From the NCBI RefSeq assembly GCF_003837865.1, contig NZ_RQIS01000002.1:124001-188000 (forward strand): DNA of 64,000 nucleotides. Direction: 5' to 3'. The notes below the pieces were generated by a model, which was not told the DNA's origin, searched no databases, and saw only the letters and a list, made by a program, of their open reading frames with translations. Within the stretch, counting starts at the first letter, position 1. The number at the start of each line of letters is the position of its first letter. Positions 19,077 through 29,346 of the stretch are shown one piece after another. Both the position numbers and the translations under genes were made by a program. This DNA comes from Paraburkholderia dinghuensis. Lineage in GTDB: Bacteria; Pseudomonadota; Gammaproteobacteria; Burkholderiales; Burkholderiaceae.

Positions 19077-20891
19077 TCAGAACCACTCGGGCGCCATCGT
19101 CAATGTCGTATCGTCGAGGCGGCGCAGCAGGCTGTGGTGCGTCTGCATGCGAGGCAGTTCGTGTCGGAAGAACCAGCGGCAGGTGTGCAGCTTGCCGCGA
19201 TAGAACGCTTCGTCGCCGGCATTCGGCAGGTTGGCGAGTGCACGCGAGGCGGCAAGCCCCTGGCGCAGCCACAGCCACGCAACCGTCGCATGCCCGAACA
19301 CTTCGAGGAAAGCGTTGGCCTGTGACAGCACCCGTGCGGTCTGCCCGGCAAGCACCGGGCGCAGCGTCGCGACCGTGGTTTCGATCTCGCGCCATGCGTG
19401 AGCGAGTGCCTCAGCTTCGGCGCTGACGTTCGCGTCGTGGCAGGCATCGGTCACGGTCGCGTCGATTTCGCGCGTTAGCAGCTGGAGCGCGACGCCGTCG
19501 TGCATCATCACCTTGCGGCCGAGCAGGTCGAGCCCCTGGATGCCATGTGTGCCTTCGTGGATCAGGTTGAGCCGGTTGTCGCGGTAGAACTGCTCGACCG
19601 GATATTCGCGCGTAAAGCCGTAGCCACCGTGAATCTGGATCGCGAGGCTGTTCGCTTCGAGGCACCACTGCGACGGCCACGATTTGACGACCGGAGTCAG
19701 CAGATCGAGCAGCAGCCCGGCTTCGTTGCGCGAGTTGTCCGAGTCCGCGGTGTGCAGTTCGTCGACGAGGCGCGCGGCATACAGGCATAGCGCATAGCCG
19801 CCTTCGACATAAGCCTTCTGCGCGAGCAGCATGCGGCGAATATCCGCGTGTTCGATCAGCGGTACCTGCGGGGCATCGGGTCGCTTTTCACCGGGCAGGC
19901 GGCCCTGGGCGCGTTCGCGGGCGTAGCGCAATGAGGCGAGATAGCCGCGATAGCCGAGCATCGCCGCGCCCATGCCGACGCCGATACGGGCCTCGTTCAT
20001 CATCTGGAACATATAGGCGAGGCCGTGGTGCGGGTCACCCACCAGTTCGCCGATACATTCGCCACGCTCGCCGAACGACAGCATGGTCGACGTCGTGCCG
20101 CGCCAGCCCATCTTGTGGATCAATCCAGCCAGCGCGACGTCGTTGCGTTCTCCCAGCGAGCCGTCGTCGTTGACGTGATATTTCGGCACCGTGAACAGCG
20201 AAATGCCTTTGACACCGGGCGGCCCGCCCGGAATGCGCGCGAGCACCAGATGGACGATGTTCTCGCTCAGTTCGTGATCGCCCCCGGAAATGAAGATCTT
20301 GTTGCCGGTGAGCGCATAGGTGCCGTCCGGGCGCGGCACGGCGCGCGTGGTCAGGTCGGCGAGGCTCGAACCGGCCTGCGGTTCGGTCAGCGCCATGGTC
20401 CCGAAGAAGCGTCCCGTGAGCAGTGCCTCCAGGTACTTGCGCTTTTGCGCGGGCGAGCCGAAGCGCTCGATCACGTTCGCGTTGCCCATAGTCAGACCGA
20501 CATAGGAGCTGGTGGCGATGTTCGCGCTTTTGAAGAGCGACTGGACGGCATGCGCGACGAGTGCGGGCAACTGCATGCCGCCAGCTTCGTAGTCTTTGCC
20601 AGCCGCCAGCATGCCCGCGGTGCAGTACGCCTGCAGCGCTTCGCGAACTGCCGGGATGATTGAGACGCGCTGGCCGTCGAATTGCGGCTCGTGGTCGTCG
20701 CTGGTCCGGTTGTGCGGCGCGAACTTCTCCTCGGCGATCGCCTGTGCGGCGTCCAGCGCGGCCATGAAGGTTTCACGGCTGTGCTCGGCGAACCGGGGCC
20801 GCTGCGTCAGCGATCCAGCGTCGAAAAGCTCGAAGAGCTGGAATTCGAGATCACGCCGGTCAACGATCGTGGAGTCGCGCATATCGGTCAT
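19077..20891 (-). CDS. Large acyl-CoA dehydrogenase (DmdC-like, about 600 residues)
   Basis: A 604-residue flavoprotein, longer than the usual 380-400. Residues 85-450 hold the acyl-CoA dehydrogenase core with MALTEPQAGSSLADL (FAD/substrate loop) and the C-terminal helix motif QIHGGYGFTREYPVEQFYRD. An extra helical C-terminal domain of about 130 residues follows, as in DmdC (3-methylmercaptopropionyl-CoA dehydrogenase) and related large enzymes. It makes a 2,3-enoyl-CoA. DmdC itself acts on a sulfur compound, but many relatives act on fatty acids, so the substrate is open. A second in-frame ATG three codons in is possible. Confidence 0.88.
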   Translation of the reverse strand: MTDMRDSTIVDRRDLEFQLFELFDAGSLTQRPRFAEHSRETFMAALDAAQAIAEEKFAPHNRTSDDHEPQFDGQRVSIIPAVREALQAYCTAGMLAAGKDYEAGGMQLPALVAHAVQSLFKSANIATSSYVGLTMGNANVIERFGSPAQKRKYLEALLTGRFFGTMALTEPQAGSSLADLTTRAVPRPDGTYALTGNKIFISGGDHELSENIVHLVLARIPGGPPGVKGISLFTVPKYHVNDDGSLGERNDVALAGLIHKMGWRGTTSTMLSFGERGECIGELVGDPHHGLAYMFQMMNEARIGVGMGAAMLGYRGYLASLRYARERAQGRLPGEKRPDAPQVPLIEHADIRRMLLAQKAYVEGGYALCLYAARLVDELHTADSDNSRNEAGLLLDLLTPVVKSWPSQWCLEANSLAIQIHGGYGFTREYPVEQFYRDNRLNLIHEGTHGIQGLDLLGRKVMMHDGVALQLLTREIDATVTDACHDANVSAEAEALAHAWREIETTVATLRPVLAGQTARVLSQANAFLEVFGHATVAWLWLRQGLAASRALANLPNAGDEAFYRGKLHTCRWFFRHELPRMQTHHSLLRRLDDTTLTMAPEWF

Positions 20892-20919
20892 CCGTGGTGG
20901 TTGTTTTGTGGAATGATAG

Positions 20920-20932
20920 TCTGCAATGCAGA
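20920..20932. promoter_or_regulatory. Palindromic operator copy 2, before the large acyl-CoA dehydrogenase
   Basis: An exact TCTGCAATGCAGA, 29 bases upstream of the ATG. On the minus strand a TATCAT (-10-like) word lies just downstream at 20913-20918, so a bound repressor would block the promoter. Confidence 0.7.
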
Positions 20933-21066
20933 ATCGTTGATCGGAGGCACATCCGCAGCGAGGTGGTTTTTCTGCGATTTCCTTTGCAAATCACGTCGTT
21001 AGACATCCTGTAGGGGTTTTCACCAGCCTGAGCGCGCTTTGCCTGCCCGATTTCGTGCGATAGCAT

Positions 21067-21099
21067 CCTGCAATGCGGTTGTTGTGTCTGCAATGCAGA
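21067..21099. promoter_or_regulatory. Palindromic operator copy 3, with a degenerate half copy
   Basis: An exact TCTGCAATGCAGA is at 21087-21099, and a degenerate CCTGCAATGCGGT at 21067-21079, about two helical turns away. They lie 80 bases before the hydratase/dehydrogenase gene. The tandem arrangement suggests cooperative binding at the promoter of the long operon. Confidence 0.65.
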
Positions 21100-21179
21100 A
21101 TTCACGGCCCACAGCAACATCCGATGGGCTTATCGGGATTGCGCATTGCGACATCGCTCACTTTTCCGAAGGGGCTTCC

Positions 21180-23276
21180 ATGTCGATGAATAGCGCTGCC
21201 GAGTACGCACAACGCGGTTCCATTGCTGTAATCACGATGAACCATCCTCCGGTCAACGGACTGGGGCTGGCCTTGCGTACCGCGATCCTCGCGCAACTCG
21301 ATCGCGCGCTCGACGATCCGCAGATCGAAGCAATCGTGTTGACAGGCGGCGAGCAGAATTTCAGTGCTGGGGCGGATGTCCGTGAGTTCGGCACGCCGAA
21401 GTCATCGAGCGCGCCGAATCTGCCTGCGGTGATTCGCGCGCTCGAAGAGTCGCCCAAGCCGGTGGTGGCAGCGATCGCGGGCCATGCCCTGGGCGGCGGC
21501 CTCGAACTCGCACTGGGCTGTCATTTCCGCGTGGCGCGGCGCGATGCTCAACTCGGTCTGCCGGAGGTCACGCTCGGTCTGCTGCCGGGCGCCGGCGGCA
21601 CGCAGCGTCTGCCGCGTTTGGTGGGCGTCGAGACTGCGTTGAACATGATCGTGTCGGGACTGCGGGTGCCAGCGAAACAGTTTGCCGGCACGCCGCTGGT
21701 GGACGAACTGGTCGAGTCGAATGTGGTGGACACGGCCGTCGCGTTTGCCCGGCAGGTGATGGCCGACAAGCGTCCGGCCACGCGGGCGCGCGACATCAGG
21801 ATCAAGGACCCGCACGCCGAACCGTTCCTGCAGTTCGCGCGCGTGAATGTTGCGGCCGTATCGAAGGCCTTTCCGGCGCCGCTCAAGTGTGTGGAAGCGG
21901 TCGCGAACGCGGTTGGCAAGCCGTTCGACGAAGGCCTGCGGCTCGAGCGGGAACTGTTCGTGGGCCTCCTGGCGTCGCCTGAATCGCGCGCGCTGCGTCA
22001 TATCTTTACGGCCGAGCGGGCCGCCACCAAATTGCCGGACGTACCGGCCGACACGCCGTTGCGCGAGATCGGCACGGTCGGTGTGGTCGGCGCCGGCACC
22101 ATGGGCGGCGGTATCACGATGGCCTTTGTTGATGCCGGCGTCACGGTTGTGTTGCTCGAAACCAGTCAGGAGGCGCTCGATCGCGGTCTCGCCACAATCC
22201 GTCGCAACTACGAGACCACGATGAAGAAGGGCAAGCTCACCCAGGAGCAGCTCGAAGAGCGCCTCGCGCGAATCACGCCGGTGCTCGATTACGCGGCGCT
22301 GGCGGAGGTCGATCTGGTGATCGAGGCGGTGTTCGAGGAAATCAATGTCAAGCGCGATGTGTTCAAGCGTCTCGACGAAGTCGCGAAGGCCGGCGCGATC
22401 CTCGCGTCGAACACGTCGGCGCTGGACCTGAACGAGATCGCCTCGTTCACGAAGCGGCCGAAAGACGTAATCGGTCTGCACTTCTTCAGTCCCGCAAACG
22501 TCATGAAGCTGCTCGAGATCGTGCGCGGGAAGCAGACGGCACCGGACGTGCTGGCGACCTGCATGAGTCTCGCGAGGAGGATCCGCAAGACCGCAGTGGT
22601 GGCCGGTGTCTGCGACGGTTTTATCGGCAACCGCATGCTGGCCCGCTACGGCGCGGCCGCGAACCTGCTGCTGATGCAGGGTGCTCTGCCGCAGCAGATC
22701 GACGGCGCGCTTCAGCGTTTCGGGATGGCGATGGGGCCGTTCCGCGTCGGCGATCTGGCTGGTCTCGATATCGGTTGGGCCGGCCGCAAGCGCCGGGCGG
22801 CCGAGAACGCGGGTGCCCTGCCGCGCGTGCCGGGCGATGCGATCTGCGAGGCGGGCCGTTTCGGGCAGAAGACGGGGGCGGGCTGGTATCGCTACGAAGC
22901 GGGCAAGCGCGACGCGATTCCCGATCCGGTGGTCGAAACCATCATCGAGCAGTTCCGCCGGGATGCCGGCATCACGCCGCGCAAGATCAGCGACGAGGAG
23001 ATCGTCGAGCGGTGCATGTACGCGCTGGTCAACGAAGGCGCGCGCATTCTCGAGGACGGCATTGCCGCGCGGGCTTCCGATATCGATGTGGTGTACCTGT
23101 CGGGCTACGGCTTTCCGCGACATCGTGGCGGTCCGATGCTGTACGCGGATACCGTTGGCCTCGCCAATGTGGTGCGCGCGCTCAAGCGCTTCGCCGCGGA
23201 GCCGGGCGCCGATGCCTGGTGGCAACCCGCACCCCTGCTCGTGAAGCTGGCCGAAGAAGGCCGCACTTTCAACTGA
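21180..23276 (+). CDS. Fused enoyl-CoA hydratase / 3-hydroxyacyl-CoA dehydrogenase
   Basis: A 698-residue FadB/FadJ-like bifunctional enzyme. Residues 1-190 are crotonase, with the oxyanion-hole AGADVREFG and [15 protein letters not shown] and the catalytic Glu region [20 protein letters not shown]. From about residue 300 it is 3-hydroxyacyl-CoA dehydrogenase, with the NAD motif [21 protein letters not shown] and the [15 protein letters not shown] catalytic His segment. It hydrates and oxidises the enoyl-CoA. The ATG at 21180 (or 21186) is chosen because homology starts there; the upstream in-frame extension covers the operator. It heads the plus-strand operon. Confidence 0.92.
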   Translation: MSMNSAAEYAQRGSIAVITMNHPPVNGLGLALRTAILAQLDRALDDPQIEAIVLTGGEQNFSAGADVREFGTPKSSSAPNLPAVIRALEESPKPVVAAIAGHALGGGLELALGCHFRVARRDAQLGLPEVTLGLLPGAGGTQRLPRLVGVETALNMIVSGLRVPAKQFAGTPLVDELVESNVVDTAVAFARQVMADKRPATRARDIRIKDPHAEPFLQFARVNVAAVSKAFPAPLKCVEAVANAVGKPFDEGLRLERELFVGLLASPESRALRHIFTAERAATKLPDVPADTPLREIGTVGVVGAGTMGGGITMAFVDAGVTVVLLETSQEALDRGLATIRRNYETTMKKGKLTQEQLEERLARITPVLDYAALAEVDLVIEAVFEEINVKRDVFKRLDEVAKAGAILASNTSALDLNEIASFTKRPKDVIGLHFFSPANVMKLLEIVRGKQTAPDVLATCMSLARRIRKTAVVAGVCDGFIGNRMLARYGAAANLLLMQGALPQQIDGALQRFGMAMGPFRVGDLAGLDIGWAGRKRRAAENAGALPRVPGDAICEAGRFGQKTGAGWYRYEAGKRDAIPDPVVETIIEQFRRDAGITPRKISDEEIVERCMYALVNEGARILEDGIAARASDIDVVYLSGYGFPRHRGGPMLYADTVGLANVVRALKRFAAEPGADAWWQPAPLLVKLAEEGRTFN

Positions 23277-23288
23277 CGGGATATCGAC

Positions 23289-24467
23289 ATGATTGACGCA
23301 GTCATTGTTTCCACCGCGCGTACGGGCCTCGCCAAAAGCTGGAAGGGTGCGTTCAACATGACCTACGGTGCGACGCTCGGCGCGCATGCCGTGCAGCACG
23401 CGGTGGCGCGCTCAGGCCTCGATCCGGCCGAGATCGAAGACGTGATCATGGGGGGCTCGCTCAGCGAAGGCACCACCGGAGGTAACATCGCGCGCGCCAT
23501 TGCGCTGCGTGCCGGCCTGCCTGTCACGACCGGCGGCGTAACCGTCAACCGCTTTTGTTCCTCTGGACTGCAGAGCATCGCAATGGCGGCGCAACGCGTA
23601 ATTCTCGAAGGCGCGCCTGCGATCGTCGCGGGTGGCGTCGAGAGCATCTCGTGCGTGCAGAACGAGACGAACCGACATATGAGGCTCGACCCATGGCTGG
23701 TCGAGCACAAGCCCGAGTTGTACTGGAGCATGCTGCAGACCGCCGAGACGGTGGCGAAGCGCTACAACATTGCAAAGGAAGCGCAGGACGAATACGGTGT
23801 GCGCAGCCAGCTGCGCGCCGCAGCCGCTCAAGCCGCCGGCAGGTTCAACGATGAGATCGTGCCGATGACGACCACCATGGCGGTGGCCGACAAGGCGACC
23901 GGTCGCCTCACGACCCGGGAAGTGACCATTTCGGCTGACGAAGGCATCCGCGCCGACACTACGCTCGAAGGCGTGTCGAAGATCCGTTCGGCGCTGCCCG
24001 GCGGTGTGATCACGGCGGGTAACGCGAGTCAGTTCTCGGACGGCGCTTCGGCCTGTGTGGTGATGAGCAGCAAGCTGGCCGAGCAGCGCGGGCTGCAGCC
24101 GCTCGGCATCTTCCGGGGCTTCGCGATCGCCGGCTGCGAGCCGGATGAAATGGGCATCGGCCCGGTGTACGCGATCCCGCGCCTGCTTGAGCGTACCGGT
24201 GTAAAGATGAACGACATCGGCCTGTGGGAACTGAACGAGGCCTTCGCGGTGCAGGTGCTGTACTGCCGCGATAAATTAGGGATTCCTGATGATTGTCTGA
24301 ACGTGAGCGGCGGGGCGATCGCAGTCGGCCACCCGTACGGGGTGACGGGTTCGCGTCTGGTCGGCCACGCGCTGATCGAGGGCAAGCGGCGCGGCGTCAG
24401 GTACGTGGTGGTCACGATGTGCATCGGTGGCGGTCAGGGTGCCGCCGGCCTGTTCGAAGTCTGCTGA
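23289..24467 (+). CDS. Acetyl-CoA acyltransferase (thiolase)
   Basis: A 392-residue thiolase. The acyl-accepting Cys is C90 in [13 protein letters not shown]. The second His is in [16 protein letters not shown] and the second Cys in [12 protein letters not shown], completing the catalytic set. It cleaves a 3-ketoacyl-CoA to acetyl-CoA (or propionyl-CoA) plus a shorter acyl-CoA. It lies 12 bases after the hydratase/dehydrogenase and both form a complete beta-oxidation round. Confidence 0.93.
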   Translation: MIDAVIVSTARTGLAKSWKGAFNMTYGATLGAHAVQHAVARSGLDPAEIEDVIMGGSLSEGTTGGNIARAIALRAGLPVTTGGVTVNRFCSSGLQSIAMAAQRVILEGAPAIVAGGVESISCVQNETNRHMRLDPWLVEHKPELYWSMLQTAETVAKRYNIAKEAQDEYGVRSQLRAAAAQAAGRFNDEIVPMTTTMAVADKATGRLTTREVTISADEGIRADTTLEGVSKIRSALPGGVITAGNASQFSDGASACVVMSSKLAEQRGLQPLGIFRGFAIAGCEPDEMGIGPVYAIPRLLERTGVKMNDIGLWELNEAFAVQVLYCRDKLGIPDDCLNVSGGAIAVGHPYGVTGSRLVGHALIEGKRRGVRYVVVTMCIGGGQGAAGLFEVC

Positions 24468-24483
24468 TTTCAATGAGGATGCC

Positions 24484-25257
24484 ATGTCAGTGAAGGAACT
24501 TTTTCAACTCGACGGGCGTGTCGCGCTCGTGACGGGCGGCTCGCGCGGTCTCGGGCTGCAGATGGCCGAGGCGCTCGGCGAGATGGGCTGCAAGGTTGCA
24601 CTCTCGGCGCGCAAGGCGGACGAGCTGGCAGAGGCCCGGGCGCATCTGAAAAGCCGTGGTATCGAAGCGCTCACGGTCGTCAACGATCTGCAGAAATTCG
24701 ACGGCATTCCGGCGCTCGTCGACGAAGTCCTGGCCGCGCACGGGCATATCGACATCCTGGTGAACAATGCCGGCGCCACCTGGGGCGCGCCCGCCGAGTC
24801 GTATCCAGACGATGCCTGGAACAAGGTGATGAACCTCAATATCAACGCGCCGTTCTTCCTGACTCGCGAGATCGGTCGACGCAGCATGATCCCGCGCAGG
24901 ACGGGCAAGATCGTCAATATCGCCTCGGTCGCGGGCCTCAAGGGCATGGGGCGAGGCGTGAACACGATTGCGTACAACACCTCGAAGGCTGCGATGATCA
25001 ATTTCACGCGCGCGCTGGCGACCGAGTGGGGCCATTACGGCATCAACGTGAACGCGATCTGCCCGGGTTTCTTCCCGTCGAAGATGTCGGCGGGCCTGCT
25101 TGATTCGATCGGCGAACAGGTGATCTCGCGCACGCCGCTGCAACGGCTCGGTGGCGACGAGGACCTGAAGGGCGCGCTGGTGTATTTCGCGAGCGAGGCA
25201 TCGCGCCACGTGACCGGCCAGTATCTGGCCATCGACGGCGGGGCGTCGGCAACATGA
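24484..25257 (+). CDS. Short-chain dehydrogenase/reductase
   Basis: A 257-residue classical SDR: TGGSRGLGLQMAEALG (NAD(P) loop), NNAGATWG, Ser in IVNIASVAGLKGMG and the YNTSK catalytic Tyr-Lys pair. The family also includes RhlG-like 3-oxoacyl reductases. The specificity is unknown. In levulinate-type pathways an SDR reduces a keto acid CoA ester, which would suit its place before the kinase gene. ATGA overlap with the next gene shows translational coupling. Confidence 0.9.
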   Translation: MSVKELFQLDGRVALVTGGSRGLGLQMAEALGEMGCKVALSARKADELAEARAHLKSRGIEALTVVNDLQKFDGIPALVDEVLAAHGHIDILVNNAGATWGAPAESYPDDAWNKVMNLNINAPFFLTREIGRRSMIPRRTGKIVNIASVAGLKGMGRGVNTIAYNTSKAAMINFTRALATEWGHYGINVNAICPGFFPSKMSAGLLDSIGEQVISRTPLQRLGGDEDLKGALVYFASEASRHVTGQYLAIDGGASAT

Positions 25258-26342
25258 GCGAAGACGTGCAAAGCAGCTTCAGCGGCACCCGGCCGGTCGC
25301 CGAGGCTCATGCATTCGATGTCGGGCGGATGCGCGACTTCATGCGCGCTCACGTCGACGGCTTTTCGGGCGAGCTACATGTCGAGCAGTTCAAGGGCGGG
25401 CAGTCGAATCCGACCTTCCTGCTCGAAGCCGGTGGACAGCGTTACGTGATGCGCCGCAAGCCGCCGGGCGTGCTGCTGCCCTCGGCGCATGCGGTCGAGC
25501 GCGAGTACCGCGTGATCAGTGCACTGGCGGGGACGGACGTGCCGGTGGCGCGCACCTATGCGCTGTGCGAGGACCCCGATGTGGTCGGTACGGCGTTTTA
25601 CATCATGGAGTACGTCGAAGGGAGGGTCTTCTGGGACGCCGGACTGCCGGGGCTCGCGAACCGCGAGCGCGGGGCGGTCTACGACGAGATGAACCGCGTG
25701 ATCGCGGCGCTGCATTCGGTCGATCCGGCTGCGGTCGGTCTCGACGACTACGGCAAGCACGGCAACTATATCGAACGCCAGGTCGACCGCTGGACCCGGC
25801 AGTATCGCGCGGCGGAGACCGAGCGGATCGAAGCTGCCGATTGCCTGATCGAATGGCTGCCGAAACACATCCCCGCCGACGGCGAGAGCCGCATCGTGCA
25901 CGGCGACTACCGTCTCGACAACGTGATTTTCCATCCGACCGAGCCGCGGATTCTTGCGGTGCTGGACTGGGAACTGTCGACAATTGGACATCCGTTAGCC
26001 GATTTCGCGTACCACTGCATGGCCTGGCGCATCGCTACGCATCAGGGGCGGGGTATGGCGAGCCTGAATCTGGAGGCGCTTGGCATTCCTGACGAACTGG
26101 CTTATTTCGAACGTTACCGGCAGCGCGTGTTGTATCCGTCGATCGAGTCAGTTTCAGAAACGGACTGGTGGTACTACCTGGTCTTCAACATGTTCAGGCT
26201 GGTCGGCATTCTGCAAGGCGTGTACGCGCGCGCGCTGCAAGGGAATGCATCGAGTGACATGGCGCTCGAGGTCGGGAAGCGCACACGGCCGCTGGCCGAG
26301 CAGGCTTGGGGACTCGCACAGCAAATCGACGCGGCGCGCTGA
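25254..26342 (+). CDS. ACAD10/11-type phosphotransferase (hydroxyacyl-CoA kinase candidate)
   Basis: A 362-residue protein of the APH fold. The nucleotide-binding part [20 protein letters not shown] is followed by [19 protein letters not shown], the catalytic loop [13 protein letters not shown] and the metal-binding [17 protein letters not shown]. It matches the N-terminal kinase domain of ACAD10/ACAD11 and LvaA, which phosphorylate the hydroxyl of 4-hydroxyacyl-CoAs. The function is inferred from this similarity and from the ACAD gene next to it. It overlaps the SDR stop by four bases. Confidence 0.85.
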   Translation: MSEDVQSSFSGTRPVAEAHAFDVGRMRDFMRAHVDGFSGELHVEQFKGGQSNPTFLLEAGGQRYVMRRKPPGVLLPSAHAVEREYRVISALAGTDVPVARTYALCEDPDVVGTAFYIMEYVEGRVFWDAGLPGLANRERGAVYDEMNRVIAALHSVDPAAVGLDDYGKHGNYIERQVDRWTRQYRAAETERIEAADCLIEWLPKHIPADGESRIVHGDYRLDNVIFHPTEPRILAVLDWELSTIGHPLADFAYHCMAWRIATHQGRGMASLNLEALGIPDELAYFERYRQRVLYPSIESVSETDWWYYLVFNMFRLVGILQGVYARALQGNASSDMALEVGKRTRPLAEQAWGLAQQIDAAR

Positions 26343-26406
26343 GCCGCGCACGAAAACCACGGACCGGCATCGCTATCTCCGGCCCATACAGCAAAGGAAA
26401 ATAGCA

Positions 26407-27624
26407 ATGAATTTCGAACACTCGGACAAGGTAAAGAATCTGCAGAAGCGCCTGATCGAATTCATGGACGCGCATGTGTATCCGGCGGAAGCGCAGTTCG
26501 AAGCCGAGATGGCCGCGGCACGCAAGGCCGGCAATCCCTGGCAGCCGACACCCGTGATGGAGTCGCTCAAGCAGAAAGGGAAGGCCGCGGGCCTGTGGAA
26601 CCTGTTCCTGCCGGAATCGCAGTTGGGCGCGGGGCTGACCAATCTGGAATACGCACCGCTGTGCGAGATCATGGGCCGCTCGATGATCGGCGCGGAGCCG
26701 TTCAACTGTTCGGCGCCGGACACCGGCAATATGGAAACGCTGGTGCGCTACGGCAGCGAGGCGCAGCAGAAGCAATGGCTGCTGCCGCTGCTCGACGGTT
26801 CGATCCGCTCAGGCTTCGCGATGACGGAGCCCGCGGTGGCGTCGTCGGATGCCACGAATATTGCCGCCCGTATCGAGCGCGACGGTGACCATTACGTGAT
26901 CAATGCACGCAAATGGTGGACCTCGGGCGCCAACGATCCGCGTTGCAAGATCCTGATCTTCATGGGCAAAACGTCGCCCGACCATACCGATCCGCATCGC
27001 CGCCAGTCGATGATCCTGGTGCCGCTGGATACCCCGGGAATCACGGTGCTACGCCATCTGCCGGTGTTCGGCTACGACGATGCACCGCACGGCCACGCCG
27101 AGGTGCTGTTCGAAAATGTGCGCGTGCCGGTCAGCAATACGCTGCTCGGCGAGGGACGCGGCTTCGAGATCGCGCAGGGCCGCCTCGGGCCGGGCCGGAT
27201 TCACCACTGCATGCGCCTGATCGGCCGTGCAGAACGCGCGCTCGAGGCGATGTGCCTCCGCGCTTCGTCGCGTGTGGCGTTCGGCCGAAAGCTTTCCGAG
27301 CAGGGCGTGACGCGCGAGCGCATCGCCGAGGCCCGCATCATGATCGACCAGGCGCGTTTCCTCGTGCTGCACGCGGCCTGGAAAATGGACACGCTCGGCA
27401 ACAAGGAAGCGCGCAAGGAAATCGCCATGATCAAGGTGGCGGCGCCGGCCATGGCGTGCCAGGTGATCGACTGGGCGATCCAGGTGCATGGCGGGGCTGG
27501 CGTCAGCGACGATTTCGGTCTGGCGCACGCCTACGCCAATGCGCGCACTTTGCGACTTGCGGACGGTCCCGACGAGGTCCACCGCAACGCGATCGCAAAG
27601 ATGGAACTCGCCGCCTACCTGTAG
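26407..27624 (+). CDS. ACAD10/11-like acyl-CoA dehydrogenase
   Basis: A 405-residue flavoprotein. [61 protein letters not shown] and [12 protein letters not shown] are the marks of the ACAD10/11/LvaC branch. In that branch the enzyme acts with a kinase on 4-hydroxyacyl-CoAs: the 4-phospho group is eliminated and the product rearranged so that beta-oxidation can continue. The kinase gene lies 64 bases upstream. The assignment to this branch is from visible sequence; the reaction here is inferred. Confidence 0.88.
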   Translation: MNFEHSDKVKNLQKRLIEFMDAHVYPAEAQFEAEMAAARKAGNPWQPTPVMESLKQKGKAAGLWNLFLPESQLGAGLTNLEYAPLCEIMGRSMIGAEPFNCSAPDTGNMETLVRYGSEAQQKQWLLPLLDGSIRSGFAMTEPAVASSDATNIAARIERDGDHYVINARKWWTSGANDPRCKILIFMGKTSPDHTDPHRRQSMILVPLDTPGITVLRHLPVFGYDDAPHGHAEVLFENVRVPVSNTLLGEGRGFEIAQGRLGPGRIHHCMRLIGRAERALEAMCLRASSRVAFGRKLSEQGVTRERIAEARIMIDQARFLVLHAAWKMDTLGNKEARKEIAMIKVAAPAMACQVIDWAIQVHGGAGVSDDFGLAHAYANARTLRLADGPDEVHRNAIAKMELAAYL

Positions 27625-27657
27625 CCTTTCACGCTTGACGAAGGACGGAATCCACCT

Positions 27658-29346
27658 ATGTCTGTCACTCAGTCGCCTTTCTGGCCGTCGAATCTACCCG
27701 AGCAGATTACGCTGCCGGAGACGAACCTGTTCTATAACGCGGAAGTATCGGCCACGCGCTATCCGAACAAACCGTTCATTCTGTTTTACGACACGACCGT
27801 CACGTTCTCGCAGTTCAGGGACGAGGCGGAGCGTATCGCCGGCTATCTGCAGCAGCGCTGCGGCGTGAAGGCCGGCGACCGTGTGCTGCTGTACGCGCAG
27901 AACAGCCCGCAGTGGATGATCGCGTACTACGGCATCCTGCGAGCGAATGCGGTGGTCGTACCGGTCAATCCGATGAACATGACCGAAGAACTGCAGCATT
28001 ATGTCGAGGACAGCGGCGCGCGCACGGCGTTCGTTGCGCAAGAGCTGTATCCGCGCATTGCGCCGCTGGTCGGCGAGGCGGACAACCGGCTCAAACATCT
28101 GGTGGCGATCACGTACAGCGACTACGCGAAGCAGCCGACAAGCATTACGCCGCCCGATTTCGTGAGTGCGCCGCGCTCGGTCGAGGGTCCCGGTGTCGAA
28201 CACTGGGCCGACGTGCTCGATGCGCAACTCGTGCCCGGGCCACTCACGGCCGGGCCCGACGACCTCTGCGTGATTCCGTACACCTCCGGCACGACGGGCA
28301 AAACCAAGGGCTGCATGCATACGCACCGCAGCGTGATGTGCACGGCAATTGGCGGTGTTCACTGGTTTGGCGGCATGCCGGAGTCGGTTTCGCTGTCGGT
28401 GCTGCCGCTGTTTCACGTGACCGGCATGCAGGGCGGCATGAACAGCGCGATCTACAGCGCCGCCACCGTGGTGGTGCTGCCGCGGTGGGATCGCGATGCA
28501 GCCGCGCGTGCGATCGAGCACTATCGCGTGAGCGGGTGGCAGTCGATTTCGACCATGGTGGTCGATTTCCTGTCGAATCCGAAACTCGACGATTACGATC
28601 TGTCGAGCCTGCGCTGGATGCGCGGCGGTGGCGCGGCGATGCCTGATGCGATCGTCAAGAAACTCCGTGACAAGCTCGGGATCGAGTATGTCGAGGGGTA
28701 CGGCATGTCGGAAACCATTGCCGCCACGCATATCAACCCGCCCGACCGTCCCAAGCCGCAGTGCCTGGGGATTCCGATATTCGGCGTCGATGCGCGCGTG
28801 GTCGATCCGGAAACGCTTGAACCGGTGCCGCAAGGGCAGTCGGGCGAGATCATCATGCATGGTCCTCAGCTCATGCAGGGCTACTGGGGCAATCCGGAAG
28901 CGACGCACGCCGCCTTTGTCGAAATCGACGGCAAGCGGTTCCTTCGCACCGGCGATCTCGGTCACGTGGACGAGGACGGCTATTTCTTTATCTCGGACCG
29001 ACTCAAACGCATGATCAACGCGTCCGGTTACAAGGTCTGGCCGGCCGAGGTCGAGGCCATGATGTACCGGCATCCGGCAATCCAGGAAGTGTGCGTGATC
29101 GGCACGCGCGACGCGCATCGCGGTGAGACGGTCAAGGCCTGCGTGGTGCTGGATCCGAAGCAGGCGGACGTCACTGCCGAGAGCATCATGGCCTGGGCGC
29201 ACGAAAACATGGCTGCCTACAAGGCACCGCGTCTCATCGAGTTCGTGACGGCACTGCCCAAGTCCGGCACCGGCAAGATCATGTGGCGCGTGCTGCAGGA
29301 GCAGGACGCCGCAAAAAATGCAGCCTCGGGAGACACCAAAGCATGA
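27658..29346 (+). CDS. AMP-binding long-chain-type acyl-CoA ligase (1)
   Basis: A 562-residue ANL-family ligase that activates a carboxylic acid to its CoA ester through an acyl-AMP. The P-loop is YTSGTTGKTKGCMH, the acyl-binding VEGYGMSETIAATH (A5) follows, then RTGDLGHVDEDGYFFISDR (A7) and the catalytic Lys in PKSGTGKIMWR (A10). The substrate is unknown. The stop overlaps the next gene as ATGA. Confidence 0.9.
   Translation: MSVTQSPFWPSNLPEQITLPETNLFYNAEVSATRYPNKPFILFYDTTVTFSQFRDEAERIAGYLQQRCGVKAGDRVLLYAQNSPQWMIAYYGILRANAVVVPVNPMNMTEELQHYVEDSGARTAFVAQELYPRIAPLVGEADNRLKHLVAITYSDYAKQPTSITPPDFVSAPRSVEGPGVEHWADVLDAQLVPGPLTAGPDDLCVIPYTSGTTGKTKGCMHTHRSVMCTAIGGVHWFGGMPESVSLSVLPLFHVTGMQGGMNSAIYSAATVVVLPRWDRDAAARAIEHYRVSGWQSISTMVVDFLSNPKLDDYDLSSLRWMRGGGAAMPDAIVKKLRDKLGIEYVEGYGMSETIAATHINPPDRPKPQCLGIPIFGVDARVVDPETLEPVPQGQSGEIIMHGPQLMQGYWGNPEATHAAFVEIDGKRFLRTGDLGHVDEDGYFFISDRLKRMINASGYKVWPAEVEAMMYRHPAIQEVCVIGTRDAHRGETVKACVVLDPKQADVTAESIMAWAHENMAAYKAPRLIEFVTALPKSGTGKIMWRVLQEQDAAKNAASGDTKA

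Noticed and set aside
21402..23399. A 665-residue minus-strand frame over the hydratase/dehydrogenase
   Set aside because: A shadow of a high-GC coding gene with no recognisable domain.
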